Shown: positions 43,812 through 52,302 of the stretch, piece after piece
Position numbering within the stretch: the first letter of the stretch is position 1
Layout of the letters: each line of letters starts with the position of its first letter
DNA from: Gordonia namibiensis NBRC 108229
Lineage (GTDB): Bacteria > Actinomycetota > Actinomycetes > Mycobacteriales > Mycobacteriaceae
Assembly (NCBI RefSeq): GCF_000298235.1
Contig: NZ_BAHE01000020.1
Coordinates: forward strand, 62,001 to 126,000
Length of the DNA stretch: 64,000 nt
Reading direction: 5' to 3'
Made by a program: the position numbers and the translations under genes
The notes under the pieces: generated by a model
What the model saw: the letters and a program-made list of their open reading frames with translations, nothing else
Told to the model about the DNA's origin: nothing
The model's database searches: none

Positions 43812-44729
43812 TCAGGGCCGCGTGAAGCGCTCCCGACGACCCAGCCCGCGCAGCCGCACCCACTCGGCGAACGCCTTCGGATCTCGTTGCTGCACAAGGA
43901 AGAACCAGCCGAAGCGGGCGTACTCCTGGGGGAGCAGCTTGCGCATCCCGGGTTGGCTCATGAGGTAGCCGCGGTTGCGGTAGGTGAAGTAGCGCTTTGT
44001 GTCGTTGTCCGGGTACTGGGTGTGCATGCGGCCGCCCAGGATCGGGCGGAACTCCGCGGAACCGTCCGGATGCAGGTACCCGGCACGCAGGCAGGTCCCG
44101 AACTTCACGCCGGAGCGCACCAGGCGCCGGTGCACCTCGACCTCGTCGCCGCGGAAGAACAGCCGCAGGTCGGGGACGCCGACCTGCTCGAGGCACTCGG
44201 CAGAGAACAGCGCGCCGTTGAACAGCGACGCGATGCCGGGCAGCAAGTCATCAGACTGCGCTTCACCGTCGGCAAACAGCTCAGAACGCTTTCGGCGCCA
44301 CACGAGTCCCCGCCGCAGTGGGAACGCAAGGGTGTCCGGGTCGTCGAGGTTGGCGACCACCGGCGACACCTCGTCGAGATCGTGACGCTTCGCGCAGTCG
44401 AGCAGCGTCGACAGCACCGACGATCCGTCGGGCCGGCCGTCGTCGTCGGCGCACCAGACCCAATCGGCACCGAGAGCGAGCGCATGCAGCATGCCCAGCG
44501 CGAAACCGCCTGCGCCGCCGAGGTTGCGCTGCGACCCCAGGTACGTGGTGGGAACAGGCTGGGCGGCAACGAGTTCGGCGACCTCGGGTTCGTCGGCGTT
44601 GTCGACGACGATGAGGTGGTCGACGGGCCGGTCCTGACCGGACACCACCTTCAACGACTCGGCAAGCAGTTCGACGCGACGGTGGGTCACCACCACCGCG
44701 ATCACCTTCTCGGGCCGGGCCTGTACCAC
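43812..44729 (-). CDS. glfT1: Galactofuranosyltransferase GlfT1
   Basis: A 305-aa GT2-type enzyme that adds the first galactofuranose residues to the decaprenyl-linked rhamnosyl-GlcNAc primer of arabinogalactan. The donor site is VWCADDDGRPDG, with D95-D97 as the metal-binding acids, preceded by GSQRNLGGAGGFALGM. Length matches M. tuberculosis Rv3782. I chose GTG 44729, which shares one base with the wzt stop (TAGTG); the frame remains open upstream through wzt but codes nothing recognisable there. Third gene after wzm and wzt. Confidence 0.92.
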   Translation of the reverse strand: MVQARPEKVIAVVVTHRRVELLAESLKVVSGQDRPVDHLIVVDNADEPEVAELVAAQPVPTTYLGSQRNLGGAGGFALGMLHALALGADWVWCADDDGRPDGSSVLSTLLDCAKRHDLDEVSPVVANLDDPDTLAFPLRRGLVWRRKRSELFADGEAQSDDLLPGIASLFNGALFSAECLEQVGVPDLRLFFRGDEVEVHRRLVRSGVKFGTCLRAGYLHPDGSAEFRPILGGRMHTQYPDNDTKRYFTYRNRGYLMSQPGMRKLLPQEYARFGWFFLVQQRDPKAFAEWVRLRGLGRRERFTRP

Positions 44730-45562
44730 TAGGCCGTACCCTCCGAGTCGGCCTTGACCTGGGCGATCACCTTGCGGACGTGGGCTGCGGCGCCCGGGCC
44801 CTCGTAGGCCTCGACGACCTCTTCGATGCCACCGTCCATGCGGATCTGGCCGTGGTCGATCCACAGCGCGCGATCGCATAGCTGGGCGAGGAACTCGTTG
44901 GAGTGGCTGGCGAAGACCAGGATTCCGGAGCGTTCGACGAGCGCCTGCAGACGGCCGCGGGCCTTCTTCATGAAGTCGGCGTCGACGGCGCCGATGCCCT
45001 CGTCGAGGATCAGGACCTCCGGATCGATCGACGTCACCACGCCGAGTGCGATGCGCACGCGCATACCGGTGGAGTAAGTCCGCAGCGGCATCTGCAGGTA
45101 GTCGCCGAGCTCGGTGAACTCCGCGATGTCGTCGATCTTCTTCAGCATCTCCTTGCGGGTCATGCCCAGGAACATGCCGCGGATGATGATGTTCTCGTAG
45201 CCCGAGATCTCGGGGTCCATGCCGACACCGAGGTCGAAGACCGGGGCCACGCGTCCCTGCACCCGGCACGCACCACGGGTGGGCTCGTAGATACCCGACA
45301 GCAGACGCAGCAGCGTCGACTTGCCGGCGCCGTTGTGGCCGACGAGACCGATGCGGTCGCCGTGCTTGAGGTGCAGGTTGATGTCCTTGAGCGCCTCGAC
45401 GACCACGACATTCGACGCGTTGGAGCCGATGACACCGCCGGCGGCGCCGAGGACGGACTTCTTCAGCGAACGCGTCTTGGCGTCGAAGATCGGGAAGTCG
45501 ACGCAGGCATCCCACGTATCGACGCGGACCCGGTTGTCCCCGAGGTTGTTGTTCTTGGCCAT
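44729..45562 (-). CDS. wzt: Galactan/polysaccharide ABC exporter ATPase
   Basis: A 277-aa ATPase, homolog of Rv3781. Walker A GHNGAGKS is at residues 75-82; YSTGMRVRIALG is the signature and VLILDEGIGAVD the Walker B. A short N-terminal extension (WDACVDFPIFDAKTRSLKK) is typical of polysaccharide exporters. It lacks the large C-terminal glycan-binding domain of O-antigen Wzt. It pairs with Wzm, and the mycobacterial pair is thought to move lipid-linked galactan across the membrane. ATG 45562 lies 11 nt after the wzm stop. Confidence 0.92.
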   Translation of the reverse strand: MAKNNNLGDNRVRVDTWDACVDFPIFDAKTRSLKKSVLGAAGGVIGSNASNVVVVEALKDINLHLKHGDRIGLVGHNGAGKSTLLRLLSGIYEPTRGACRVQGRVAPVFDLGVGMDPEISGYENIIIRGMFLGMTRKEMLKKIDDIAEFTELGDYLQMPLRTYSTGMRVRIALGVVTSIDPEVLILDEGIGAVDADFMKKARGRLQALVERSGILVFASHSNEFLAQLCDRALWIDHGQIRMDGGIEEVVEAYEGPGAAAHVRKVIAQVKADSEGTA

Positions 45563-45573
45563 CAGTCTCGTCC

Positions 45574-46437
45574 CTACACCCAGTACGCCACGCGGGCGCG
45601 GTAGTTGCGCATCACCAGCATGCCCAGAACCCAGCCGACGGCGGTGCATCCGAGGACGACGGCCCAGTGGTAGAACTCCACCGGCTCGCCGAGCAGCGGT
45701 CCGCGCGCGATCTCGAGGTAGTGGAACATCGGGTTCAGCTCGACCAGCTTCAGCCGCGACGAGGTCTCGCCGGTCGCGCTGCTCAGGCTCGACGTCGTCC
45801 AGATGATCGGCGTCATGAAGAACACCAGCTGTACCGCGGTGGTCAGGAGCTGACCGATGTCGCGGAAGCGGGTCGACAGGATGCCGAAGACGATCGTCAC
45901 CCACACCGCGTTCAGCACGTACAGGCCGATCGCGGGTACGACGAGGAACACCGTCCAGTTCAGTGGCGGGGTGAAGATCGCGAAGATGATCACGATGATC
46001 ACCACGTTGTGGGCGAAGATGATCAGCGACCGCCACACGACCCGGTAGACGTGCACGCTGACCGGGGCCGGGAGCTGTTTGATCAGCCCCTCGTTCTTCG
46101 CGAACACCTCCGCGCCGTCGAGGATCGAGGTCTGGATGAAGTTCCAGAAGATGAAGCCCAGCGCGACGTACGGCAGGAACACCTTGATGTCCATGCCGAA
46201 CAGCTCGCCGTACAGCAGGCCCATCGCGGTGGCGGTGACGCCGGTGGCGATGGTGATCCACAGCGGACCCAGCACGGACCGGCGATACCGCTGCCTGATG
46301 TCCTGCCAACCCAGGTGGAACCACAGCTCGCGGCTGGCGAGACCGTCGCGGAGGTCCTTGATTGCACGCGCGAAGGTGCGTGACTCAGAACTCTCGGGAC
46401 GCGCGGGTATCGCGTCGTCGTCTACTACCGCTGACAC
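45574..46437 (-). CDS. wzm: Galactan/polysaccharide ABC exporter permease
   Basis: A 287-aa ABC-2 permease with six predicted membrane segments, homolog of Rv3783. The N-terminal SRELWFHLGWQDIRQRYRRS and FIFWNFIQTSILDGAEVF are typical of polysaccharide and teichoic-acid exporters. It forms the channel for Wzt. The GTG start has TACGCT 8 nt upstream and no strong Shine-Dalgarno; it lies 27 bp after bpa, so the export operon may have both its own promoter and read-through from bpa. Confidence 0.92.
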   Translation of the reverse strand: MSAVVDDDAIPARPESSESRTFARAIKDLRDGLASRELWFHLGWQDIRQRYRRSVLGPLWITIATGVTATAMGLLYGELFGMDIKVFLPYVALGFIFWNFIQTSILDGAEVFAKNEGLIKQLPAPVSVHVYRVVWRSLIIFAHNVVIIVIIFAIFTPPLNWTVFLVVPAIGLYVLNAVWVTIVFGILSTRFRDIGQLLTTAVQLVFFMTPIIWTTSSLSSATGETSSRLKLVELNPMFHYLEIARGPLLGEPVEFYHWAVVLGCTAVGWVLGMLVMRNYRARVAYWV

Positions 46438-46451
46438 GAGGAGTCAGCGTA
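46438..46451 (-). promoter_or_regulatory. Putative leaderless promoter of wzm-wzt-glfT1 (-10 TACGCT)
   Basis: On the minus strand TACGCT (46451-46446), 8-nt spacer, GTG at 46437, all within the bpa-wzm gap. Confidence 0.45.
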
Positions 46452-46464
46452 CCCGCGCCGGGAG

Positions 46465-47031
46465 TCAGAGGTACTGGCCGGTGCTGTGCCCCGGACCACC
46501 GCCGGCTCCCGGCATGCCCGGGGGCAGCGCACCCTGACGCATCTGTTCGAGCTGTGCGCGGGCGGCCATCTGCTGGGCGAACAGCGCTGTCTGGATGCCG
46601 TGGAAGAGGCCTTCCAGCCAGCCGACGAGCTGGGCCTGGGCGATGCGGAGCTCGGCATCGGACGGCGTCTGCTCATCGGAGAACGGCAGTGCCAGTCGCT
46701 CGAGTTCTTCGCGCAACTCGGGTGCGAGCCCCTCTTCGAGTTCGCGGATCGACGACTCGTGGATCTCGCGCAACCGGTTACGCGAGGCCTCGTCGAGAGG
46801 TGCGGCCCGTACTTCTTCGAGGAGCTGCTTGATCATCGTGCCGATGCGCATGACCTTCGCGGGCTGCTCGACCATGTCGGCGACGCTCGTCGACTCCGAC
46901 GACTCGTCGTCGGACTTCGAACCGTCCGCGCCGGCGCCCACCACGATCACGTTGTCGGAGTCACCCGCGCCGAAGGGGCCGCCGGGCATCGAACCGGGTC
47001 CTGGAGTGCCATCGATTGCCATGGCAACCAT
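46465..47031 (-). CDS. bpa: Bacterial proteasome activator
   Basis: Homolog of Bpa (Rv3780), 188 aa from ATG 47031. Bpa forms a 12-mer ring that opens the 20S proteasome gate without ATP. The conserved helical core runs VEQPAKVMRIGTMIKQLLEE, RAAPLDEASRNRLREIHESS and QAQLVGWLEGLFHGIQTALF, and the C-terminus is GQYL, the activator motif that docks between proteasome subunits. The N-terminal acidic Ser-rich part is variable. The start is uncertain: ATGs at 47022, 47031 and 47040 are all in frame. Confidence 0.93.
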   Translation of the reverse strand: MVAMAIDGTPGPGSMPGGPFGAGDSDNVIVVGAGADGSKSDDESSESTSVADMVEQPAKVMRIGTMIKQLLEEVRAAPLDEASRNRLREIHESSIRELEEGLAPELREELERLALPFSDEQTPSDAELRIAQAQLVGWLEGLFHGIQTALFAQQMAARAQLEQMRQGALPPGMPGAGGGPGHSTGQYL

Positions 47032-47140
47032 TGTGCCCATTCCGGCCGACCGACACTTCGGCGGGCGCGCAGATCGTTCGTGTGCCGGCACCCGACCGGA
47101 GGCGGTGAACGGTGAGAGCAGGGGCGTCTATCCTCGTGCC

Positions 47141-48337
47141 ATGGCTTTCGACGTCGCCTATGTGCGTGGATTGATTCCATCGCTCGGCGACGGCTGGATT
47201 CACCTCGACCCGCAAGCGGGCATGCAGGTCCCCGATTCGGTCGCCACGGCGGTGACCACCAGCTTCCGTCATCTCGCGGCGGCCCCCGGTGGCGTGTACC
47301 CGTCGGCCCGTGCTTCCGCGGACGTCACCGACAGCGCTCGACGCGCGATTGCCGATCTCGTGGGCGGCGACGCCGCTGGAGTGGTCCTCGGCCCCTCGCG
47401 CTACTCGCTGCTGGCCTGCCTCGCCGAGGCGCTCTCCCCGCACGCCTTTCTGCGCGGCGACGTGGTGGTGACCCGGCAGGACGACGAGCCGAACATCGTC
47501 CCGTGGGTCCGCGCGGCCGAACGGTATGCCGGCCGCATCCGGTGGGCCGAGGTCGACGTCGAGAGCGGCGCGCTGCCGGCATGGCAGTTCGGTGACCTCG
47601 TCACCCCCGAGACCGAGGTCGTCGCGGTGACCCTCGCCTCGTCGACGACCGGCGCCATCACCGACATCAGTGAGATCACCCCGCTGGTCCGCGAGGCGGG
47701 CGCACTGTTCGTCGTCGACGCCACCAATGCCGCGCCCTACCTGTCGCTGGACATCCACGAACTCGGTGCCGACGTCCTGGTGGTCTCCGCCGAACGCTGG
47801 GGCGGCCCGCGCATGTCGGCGATGGTGTTCCGCGAACCCCAGGTCATCGACCGTCTACGGCTGATGTCGATGGACCCGGCCGCCAAGGGCCCGGCACGAC
47901 TCGAACCGGAACCACACCAGGGGTCGATGCTCGCCGGACTGGTGGCCTCCGTCGAACACATCGCGGGCTTGGACGAGGACGGCATCGGCAAACGCCGTCG
48001 GCGTCTGGTCACGTCACTCGACGGTGTCTACGAGTACCTGCAGCGTCTGACCTATTACCTGGTGACGACGCTGACCCAGCTCAACCACGTCAACGTGGTC
48101 GGCACCGAGGAGAACCGGGTGCCGCTGGTGAGCTTCACCGTCGACGGTGTCAGCGCCGACAAGGTGGTCCGTAGGCTCGCCGACAACGGCGTGTGCGCGC
48201 TCGCCGACGTGCCCAACCGAGCGCTGGTCCGTATGGGCGCCCCCGACTTCGGCGGTGCCGTCACCGTAGGCCTCGCGCCCTATTCAACGCCGTACGAGGT
48301 CGACCACCTGGTACGTACCCTCGGTTCGTTCGCCTAG
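47141..48337 (+). CDS. Cysteine-desulfurase-like protein lacking the PLP lysine (Rv3778c type)
   Basis: A 398-aa protein of the class V aminotransferase fold, homolog of M. tuberculosis Rv3778c. The fold is preserved (ASSTTGAITDISEI, LFVVDATNAAPY, SAERWGGPRMSAMVF), but the place of the Schiff-base Lys in SufS/NifS (HK-x-x-GP) is held by E218-R219. The recalled Rv3778c sequence also lacks Lys there, so the whole group may be non-catalytic or act differently. A PLP cysteine desulfurase reaction should not be assumed. The ATG has TATCCT 6 nt upstream. Confidence 0.82.
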   Translation: MAFDVAYVRGLIPSLGDGWIHLDPQAGMQVPDSVATAVTTSFRHLAAAPGGVYPSARASADVTDSARRAIADLVGGDAAGVVLGPSRYSLLACLAEALSPHAFLRGDVVVTRQDDEPNIVPWVRAAERYAGRIRWAEVDVESGALPAWQFGDLVTPETEVVAVTLASSTTGAITDISEITPLVREAGALFVVDATNAAPYLSLDIHELGADVLVVSAERWGGPRMSAMVFREPQVIDRLRLMSMDPAAKGPARLEPEPHQGSMLAGLVASVEHIAGLDEDGIGKRRRRLVTSLDGVYEYLQRLTYYLVTTLTQLNHVNVVGTEENRVPLVSFTVDGVSADKVVRRLADNGVCALADVPNRALVRMGAPDFGGAVTVGLAPYSTPYEVDHLVRTLGSFA

Positions 48338-48343
48338 GGGCGT

Positions 48344-48360
48344 GTGCAGCGTTTCTGCAC
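48344..48360. terminator. Short hairpin after the Rv3778c-like gene
   Basis: GTGCAG-CGTTT-CTGCAC, starting 7 nt after the stop codon, before the MarR promoter. Confidence 0.4.
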
Positions 48361-48411
48361 GTAATTCACTATCGCGCGCACAAAATTAACCACCGTGTAT
48401 GTTGGCATCTT

Positions 48412-48906
48412 GTGTCGGGAAAACAGGAAGATCCAGCATCAGGTCCTCCACGGTCGCTCACCTCAGCCGAGGCGGAGAGCTGGCTCAATCTCGTCGACGG
48501 CGGGTGGGCCCTCTTCGCATGCGTCAACGACGAGTTCGTGAAGCGCGGAATGGCGTTGTCCGACCTGCGCATCCTCGAGGCCATCTCACAATCGCCGAAG
48601 CTGGGGGTCAGCGAGGTCGCCGACACCGTGCACATGCGGGTGAGCACGGTGTCGCGCATGATCGCGCGGCTCAATGACGTCGGCGATGTCGAACGCCTCG
48701 AGTCCAAAGCGGACGGTCGGCACCGACTCGTCCGCCTCACCGAACAAGGCCACCGAACCCTGGCCTCCCACGTCTCGCTCCGCGACCGCGTCATCCGCAG
48801 GTTCGTGGTCGACGCGATGAGCCCCGACGAGTTCGCCTGCCTCGGGACGGCATTCCGCAAGATCCGGGAGGCGGTCGACGCCGCCGAGCAACCTGCCGCC
48901 CCCTGA
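48412..48906 (+). CDS. MarR family transcriptional regulator
   Basis: A 164-aa MarR-type winged-helix regulator: LVDGGWALFACVNDEFVKRG, LSDLRILEAISQSP, GVSEVADTVHMRVSTVSRMIARL as the recognition helix, and the wing RLESKADGRHRLVRLT. The start is GTG 48412, with TATGTT 8 nt upstream; longer frames run back into the previous gene. It stands alone and converges on the quinone oxidoreductase. The effector and targets are unknown. Confidence 0.87.
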   Translation: MSGKQEDPASGPPRSLTSAEAESWLNLVDGGWALFACVNDEFVKRGMALSDLRILEAISQSPKLGVSEVADTVHMRVSTVSRMIARLNDVGDVERLESKADGRHRLVRLTEQGHRTLASHVSLRDRVIRRFVVDAMSPDEFACLGTAFRKIREAVDAAEQPAAP

Positions 48907-48961
48907 GGGCTCGTTGACCGTCAGCCCCCTTCGCCCACCCAATTACCGGTCGACGTCAACC

Positions 48962-48995
48962 CGACCGGCAGACTTCGATCGACGTCTGCCGGTCG
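48962..48995. terminator. Perfect 12-bp inverted repeat between convergent genes
   Basis: CGACCGGCAGAC (48962-48973) and GTCTGCCGGTCG (48984-48995) around a 10-nt loop, between the MarR stop and the oxidoreductase stop. Confidence 0.65.
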
Positions 48996-49057
48996 AGTTG
49001 AGGTTCGGCGGTCGGGCTCCGAGGTGAGGGCAAGGCGACAAGCCGCGAAGGGCTCGC

Positions 49058-50026
49058 TCAGTCGATCGTCAGCAAGACCTTTCCGATGGCGTCGCCGCTG
49101 TTGAGGTGGTCGTGCGCGGCGGCGGCGTCGGCGAGCGGGAAGGTGCGGTCGACGACCGGCACGACCTTGCCGGATTCGATCAGCGGCCAGGTGCGGCCGA
49201 CCGTCGCGGCGACCACCTCGGCCTTGCCGCCGGGTCCGTGAACGGGACGCGCACGCAGCGTCGTGCCCATCACCGACAGTCGCTTGGCGAGCAGCAGGCC
49301 GATGGGGAGTTCGGCCTTCGTGCCGCCCTGCATACCGATGATGACCAGACGACCGTCGGTGCTCAGTGCCTTGATGTTCGACGACAGGTACTTGGCGCCG
49401 ATGATGTCGAGGATGACGTCGGCGCCGCCGTTCTCCTTCAGGACCGCGGCGAAATCGTCACGCGTGTAGTCGATCAGGATCTCGGCACCGTACTCGCGGC
49501 AGCGTTCGAGCTTGGCCTGGGTGCGGGCGGTGACCGCGACCCGGGCGCCCATTGCATGCGCGAGCTGCGTCGCGTGGGTGCCGATGCCGCTGGACCCGCC
49601 GTGGATCAGGAGGAGTTCGCCGGTGGTCAGTCCCGCGGTGTCGAAGATGTTCGAGGACACGGTGCAGGCGACCTCGGGCAGCGCCGCCGCCGACACCAGG
49701 TCGACCCCGCGCGGGACCTGCATCACCTGCTCGGCGGGGACGGCGACCTTCTCCGCATAACCCCCACCGGCCAGCAGGGCGCACACCTCGTCGCCCACCG
49801 CCCAGCCCGAGACCTGGTCACCGAGTGCGGAGATCTGCCCGGACACCTCGAGGCCGAGTGTCTCCGAAGCACCGGGCGGCGGCGGATAGTTCCCGGCGCG
49901 CTGGAGGATGTCGGCGCGGTTGACCCCGGCCGCGACCACGTCGATCACCACCTCACCGGCAGCCGGCGACGGGTCGGGCACGTCCTGCACGGACAGGTTC
50001 TCGGATTCGACGACGATGGCTTTCAC
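49058..50026 (-). CDS. NAD(P)H-quinone oxidoreductase, zeta-crystallin type (Rv3777-like)
   Basis: A 322-aa medium-chain dehydrogenase/reductase without the structural zinc. It shows GVNRADILQRAGNYPPPPG, VGDEVCALLAGGGYAEKV and the cofactor loop IHGGSSGIGTHATQLA; KLERCREYGAE follows. It matches the TIGR02824/PIG3-like quinone reductases and, by position, Rv3777. I chose GTG 50026 because the protein then begins VKAIVV, as usual for the family; the frame is open to 50170 but that part is not conserved-looking. Divergent from the small membrane ORF. Confidence 0.9.
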   Translation of the reverse strand: MKAIVVESENLSVQDVPDPSPAAGEVVIDVVAAGVNRADILQRAGNYPPPPGASETLGLEVSGQISALGDQVSGWAVGDEVCALLAGGGYAEKVAVPAEQVMQVPRGVDLVSAAALPEVACTVSSNIFDTAGLTTGELLLIHGGSSGIGTHATQLAHAMGARVAVTARTQAKLERCREYGAEILIDYTRDDFAAVLKENGGADVILDIIGAKYLSSNIKALSTDGRLVIIGMQGGTKAELPIGLLLAKRLSVMGTTLRARPVHGPGGKAEVVAATVGRTWPLIESGKVVPVVDRTFPLADAAAAHDHLNSGDAIGKVLLTID

Positions 50027-50123
50027 CCTGTCGATGGTTCCACACCGACGGTCGGGCCGGTGCCGGGTCGGCGGCCGGGTCGAACCGGTGTCGCCTCGAC
50101 GTCGGTAGGCGGACAATGGGCCC

Positions 50124-50276
50124 ATGTCCACTGCGTTCTGGATCATCATCACCGTGGTTGCCATCTGCACGGTCGCCGGCGGGTTGCTGCGGATGCAGGC
50201 CTGGCTGCGGAAGCCGGCTCCACCCGAGGTGATCGAGGCGGCGCGGCGCGAGCGCGAGGCCGAGGACGACGACTGA
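50124..50276 (+). CDS. Small single-pass membrane protein, 50 aa
   Basis: A short frame of 50 codons plus stop. Residues 5-22 (FWIIITVVAICTVAGGLL) form one membrane segment, followed by a positively charged and then strongly acidic tail (AARREREAEDDD), giving an N-out/C-in prediction. No Shine-Dalgarno is clear. It lies between the divergent oxidoreductase and the tRNA-Ser gene. I do not recognise a named family; coding bias (GC-rich third positions) supports it being real. Confidence 0.6.
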   Translation: MSTAFWIIITVVAICTVAGGLLRMQAWLRKPAPPEVIEAARREREAEDDD

Positions 50277-50365
50277 CCGGCCCGAGGTGCCCACGACCAG
50301 ATGAGTGCCGGCGCGATGGGGTGGTGACGGCCGATGTCTGTGTTTCACGTACTCTTGCTGGTCAG

Positions 50366-50453
50366 GGAAGCGTGGCAGAGCGGCCGAATGCACTCGCCTT
50401 GAAAGCGAGCGTGGGTAAAACCACCGGGGGTTCAAATCCCTCCGCTTCCGCCA
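50366..50453 (+). tRNA. tRNA-Ser (anticodon TGA)
   Basis: An 88-nt serine tRNA with encoded CCA end (50451-50453). Acceptor arms GGAAGCG (50366-50372) and CGCTTCC (50443-50449) pair fully. The anticodon stem CTCGC/GCGAG holds the loop CTTGAAA with anticodon TGA at 50400-50402, reading UCA. The long variable arm (GTGGGTAAAACCAC) is typical of tRNA-Ser, and the T-arm GGGGGTTCAAATCCCTC is canonical. Confidence 0.97.
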
Positions 50454-50527
50454 GGATCGTCGTGTCGGGCCCTCGCGAATGTGTACGTGAGGCACGACAC
50501 GACCTGCGGCGTCCTAAGATCTTCGCC

Positions 50528-51301
50528 GTGCAGTTCTCGCGGTTCGTCGCCATCGGCGACAGTCAGACAGAGGGTCTGGGAGACCCGCACCCGGAGTACG
50601 AATTCCGCGGCTGGGCCGATCGGCTCGCCGAGCGTATGGCGGCGCTGAACCCGGATCTGCAGTACGCCAACCTGGCCATCCGCGGGAAGCGGACGCGGCA
50701 GGTCCTCGAGGATCAGCTGGAGCCGGCGCTCGCCCTCGAACCCGATCTCATCGCGGCACCGCTTGGTATGAACGACGTAATCGGCCGCTCCGACCTCGCC
50801 CAGGTCCGCGCCGATCTGGACACGATCTATCGCCGACTCGCGGAATCGGATGCCACGGTGATCGTCTCGACCTTCCCGAACATCGTCCGCACCATCCCGT
50901 TTGCCGCCCGCAAGGAACACCGGTTGCTGGAGCTGAACGAGATGAATCGCGAGTTCGCCGCGACTTACGGGTTCCTTCTGGTCGACCTCCACGCCGCGCC
51001 GGTGCTGACGGACCCACGGTCGTGGTCGTCGGACCGCCTGCACGCCTCGCCGTTCGGACACGAGCGGTTCGCCGACGCCGCAGCGCATGCTCTCGGTCTG
51101 CCCGACGCCACCGACGACTGGGGCAATCCGCTGCCACCTGCGCCGGTTCCGCATCCGGTGGCGGCCCTCGTCCGCGACACCCGGTGGGCGGTCGAGTTCT
51201 TCACGCCGTGGCTGATCCGCAAGCTCCGCGGGGTCTCCCTCGGCGACGGCCGCGAGCCCAAGAGGCCGTCACTGACCCCGATCGTCCTGCGCGACCACTG
51301 A
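50528..51301 (+). CDS. SGNH/GDSL hydrolase
   Basis: A 257-aa esterase-type hydrolase with the SGNH blocks: GDSQTEG (Ser12), the Gly/Asn pair in APLGMNDVIG and the final SDRLHASPFGH with the catalytic Asp-His. No signal peptide, so cytosolic. The GTG start at 50528 has TAAGAT 7 nt upstream. It follows tRNA-Ser by 74 bp. The substrate is unknown; homologs are annotated as lysophospholipase or acyl esterase. Confidence 0.88.
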   Translation: MQFSRFVAIGDSQTEGLGDPHPEYEFRGWADRLAERMAALNPDLQYANLAIRGKRTRQVLEDQLEPALALEPDLIAAPLGMNDVIGRSDLAQVRADLDTIYRRLAESDATVIVSTFPNIVRTIPFAARKEHRLLELNEMNREFAATYGFLLVDLHAAPVLTDPRSWSSDRLHASPFGHERFADAAAHALGLPDATDDWGNPLPPAPVPHPVAALVRDTRWAVEFFTPWLIRKLRGVSLGDGREPKRPSLTPIVLRDH

Positions 51302-51317
51302 GCCCTGCAACGGGCTC
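51300..51317. terminator. Short hairpin between convergent genes
   Basis: GAGCCC-TGCAAC-GGGCTC overlaps the SGNH stop codon and lies before the dienelactone-hydrolase-like stop (51340). Confidence 0.4.
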
Positions 51318-51339
51318 CGACGTGGTTGGTGCGCCACGG

Positions 51340-52095
51340 TCATTGCGGCAGTGCAACTCCCAGATGCCGAGCGAAGAAGCGGCCGGCATCCTCGCCCGCG
51401 TGCGGCGGAATCCCGGTGTGCCCGCCCATGTTCGCCTGCAGGGTCTTCTCCTGTGAGCCGAGGGCATCGAACAGTTCGAGGGCTCGTTGACGGTCGTTCC
51501 AGGCATCGTCCCACTGCATCAGGACGTGCACCGGGACGTCGACCTTGCGGGCCTCCTGCAGTGTGGCGCGCGGTAGGTAGCTGCCGGCGAAGAGTCCGAG
51601 GGCGGCGATACGCGGCTCGACCAGGGTGAGGCGCACGCCGATCGCGGTCACACCACCCGAGTAACCGACCGGGCCGTCGACGTCGGGGAGAGTGAGCAGC
51701 GCGTCGATGGTCGCCTGCAGCTCCGGCACCGCCCTGTCGACGATCGGGAGCACGAGCCGGTCGATGATGTCCTCGGTGACCGGTCGCCCGGACGCCAGGG
51801 CAGCGCGGAGTTCGGTGCGGGCATGATCGACGTCGGGTAGCGGGTCCCGGTCACCGCTGCCGGGGAGTTCGATCGCCGCAGTCGCGAATCCGCTGGCTGC
51901 GGCGCTACGTGCCCTGGCCACGAGTCGGGGATGCATGCTCTGCAACCCGCCCGGGTGGCCGGCGAGGATGAGTGGAGCAGGTGTCGTGGGAGGCGTCCAC
52001 AGCGTTCCGGGGATGCCGTCGATGACGAAGTCGCGTTCGAGGACGCCGTCGTCGAGGCGTCGTTCGGTGGTGAAATGTGCGGGGGAGAATGGCAT
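51340..52095 (-). CDS. Alpha/beta hydrolase, dienelactone-hydrolase-like
   Basis: A 251-aa cytosolic alpha/beta hydrolase. The oxyanion region LILAGHPGG, nucleophile elbow VGYSGGVTA and late MGGHTGIPPH (catalytic His) are visible, with the acid presumably in MQWDDAWN. The elbow Gly-Tyr-Ser-Gly-Gly and the hydrophobic cap point to the dienelactone-hydrolase side of the fold. ATG 52095 has GAGGACGG upstream. Substrate unknown. Divergent from xth. Confidence 0.83.
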   Translation of the reverse strand: MPFSPAHFTTERRLDDGVLERDFVIDGIPGTLWTPPTTPAPLILAGHPGGLQSMHPRLVARARSAAASGFATAAIELPGSGDRDPLPDVDHARTELRAALASGRPVTEDIIDRLVLPIVDRAVPELQATIDALLTLPDVDGPVGYSGGVTAIGVRLTLVEPRIAALGLFAGSYLPRATLQEARKVDVPVHVLMQWDDAWNDRQRALELFDALGSQEKTLQANMGGHTGIPPHAGEDAGRFFARHLGVALPQ

Positions 52096-52302
52096 GGTTC
52101 CGTCCTCGGGAGTGCTCGTCTGCGGCGCTCCCGGACGACCTATCGCCCGACCGTGACCCCTGCGAGGAGCACCCACGTCGAATCCTTCACGGGTACCACC
52201 TCCTCGTTCTCGGCACAGTCTCCGGCCAGCATAACCCCGCGCACCCGTGGTTGGTGTCGGCCCGCGCGTGCCACTAACTTGAACGCGAGTGAGAGGTGTT
52301 CC

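Noticed and set aside
44730-45515. Extended frame upstream of glfT1
   Set aside because: It runs through wzt in another frame; the GTG at 44729 gives the length of the known enzyme.
49106-50527. Extended frame upstream of the SGNH hydrolase
   Set aside because: It crosses the tRNA-Ser gene and the antisense of the oxidoreductase; the family match begins at the GTG at 50528.
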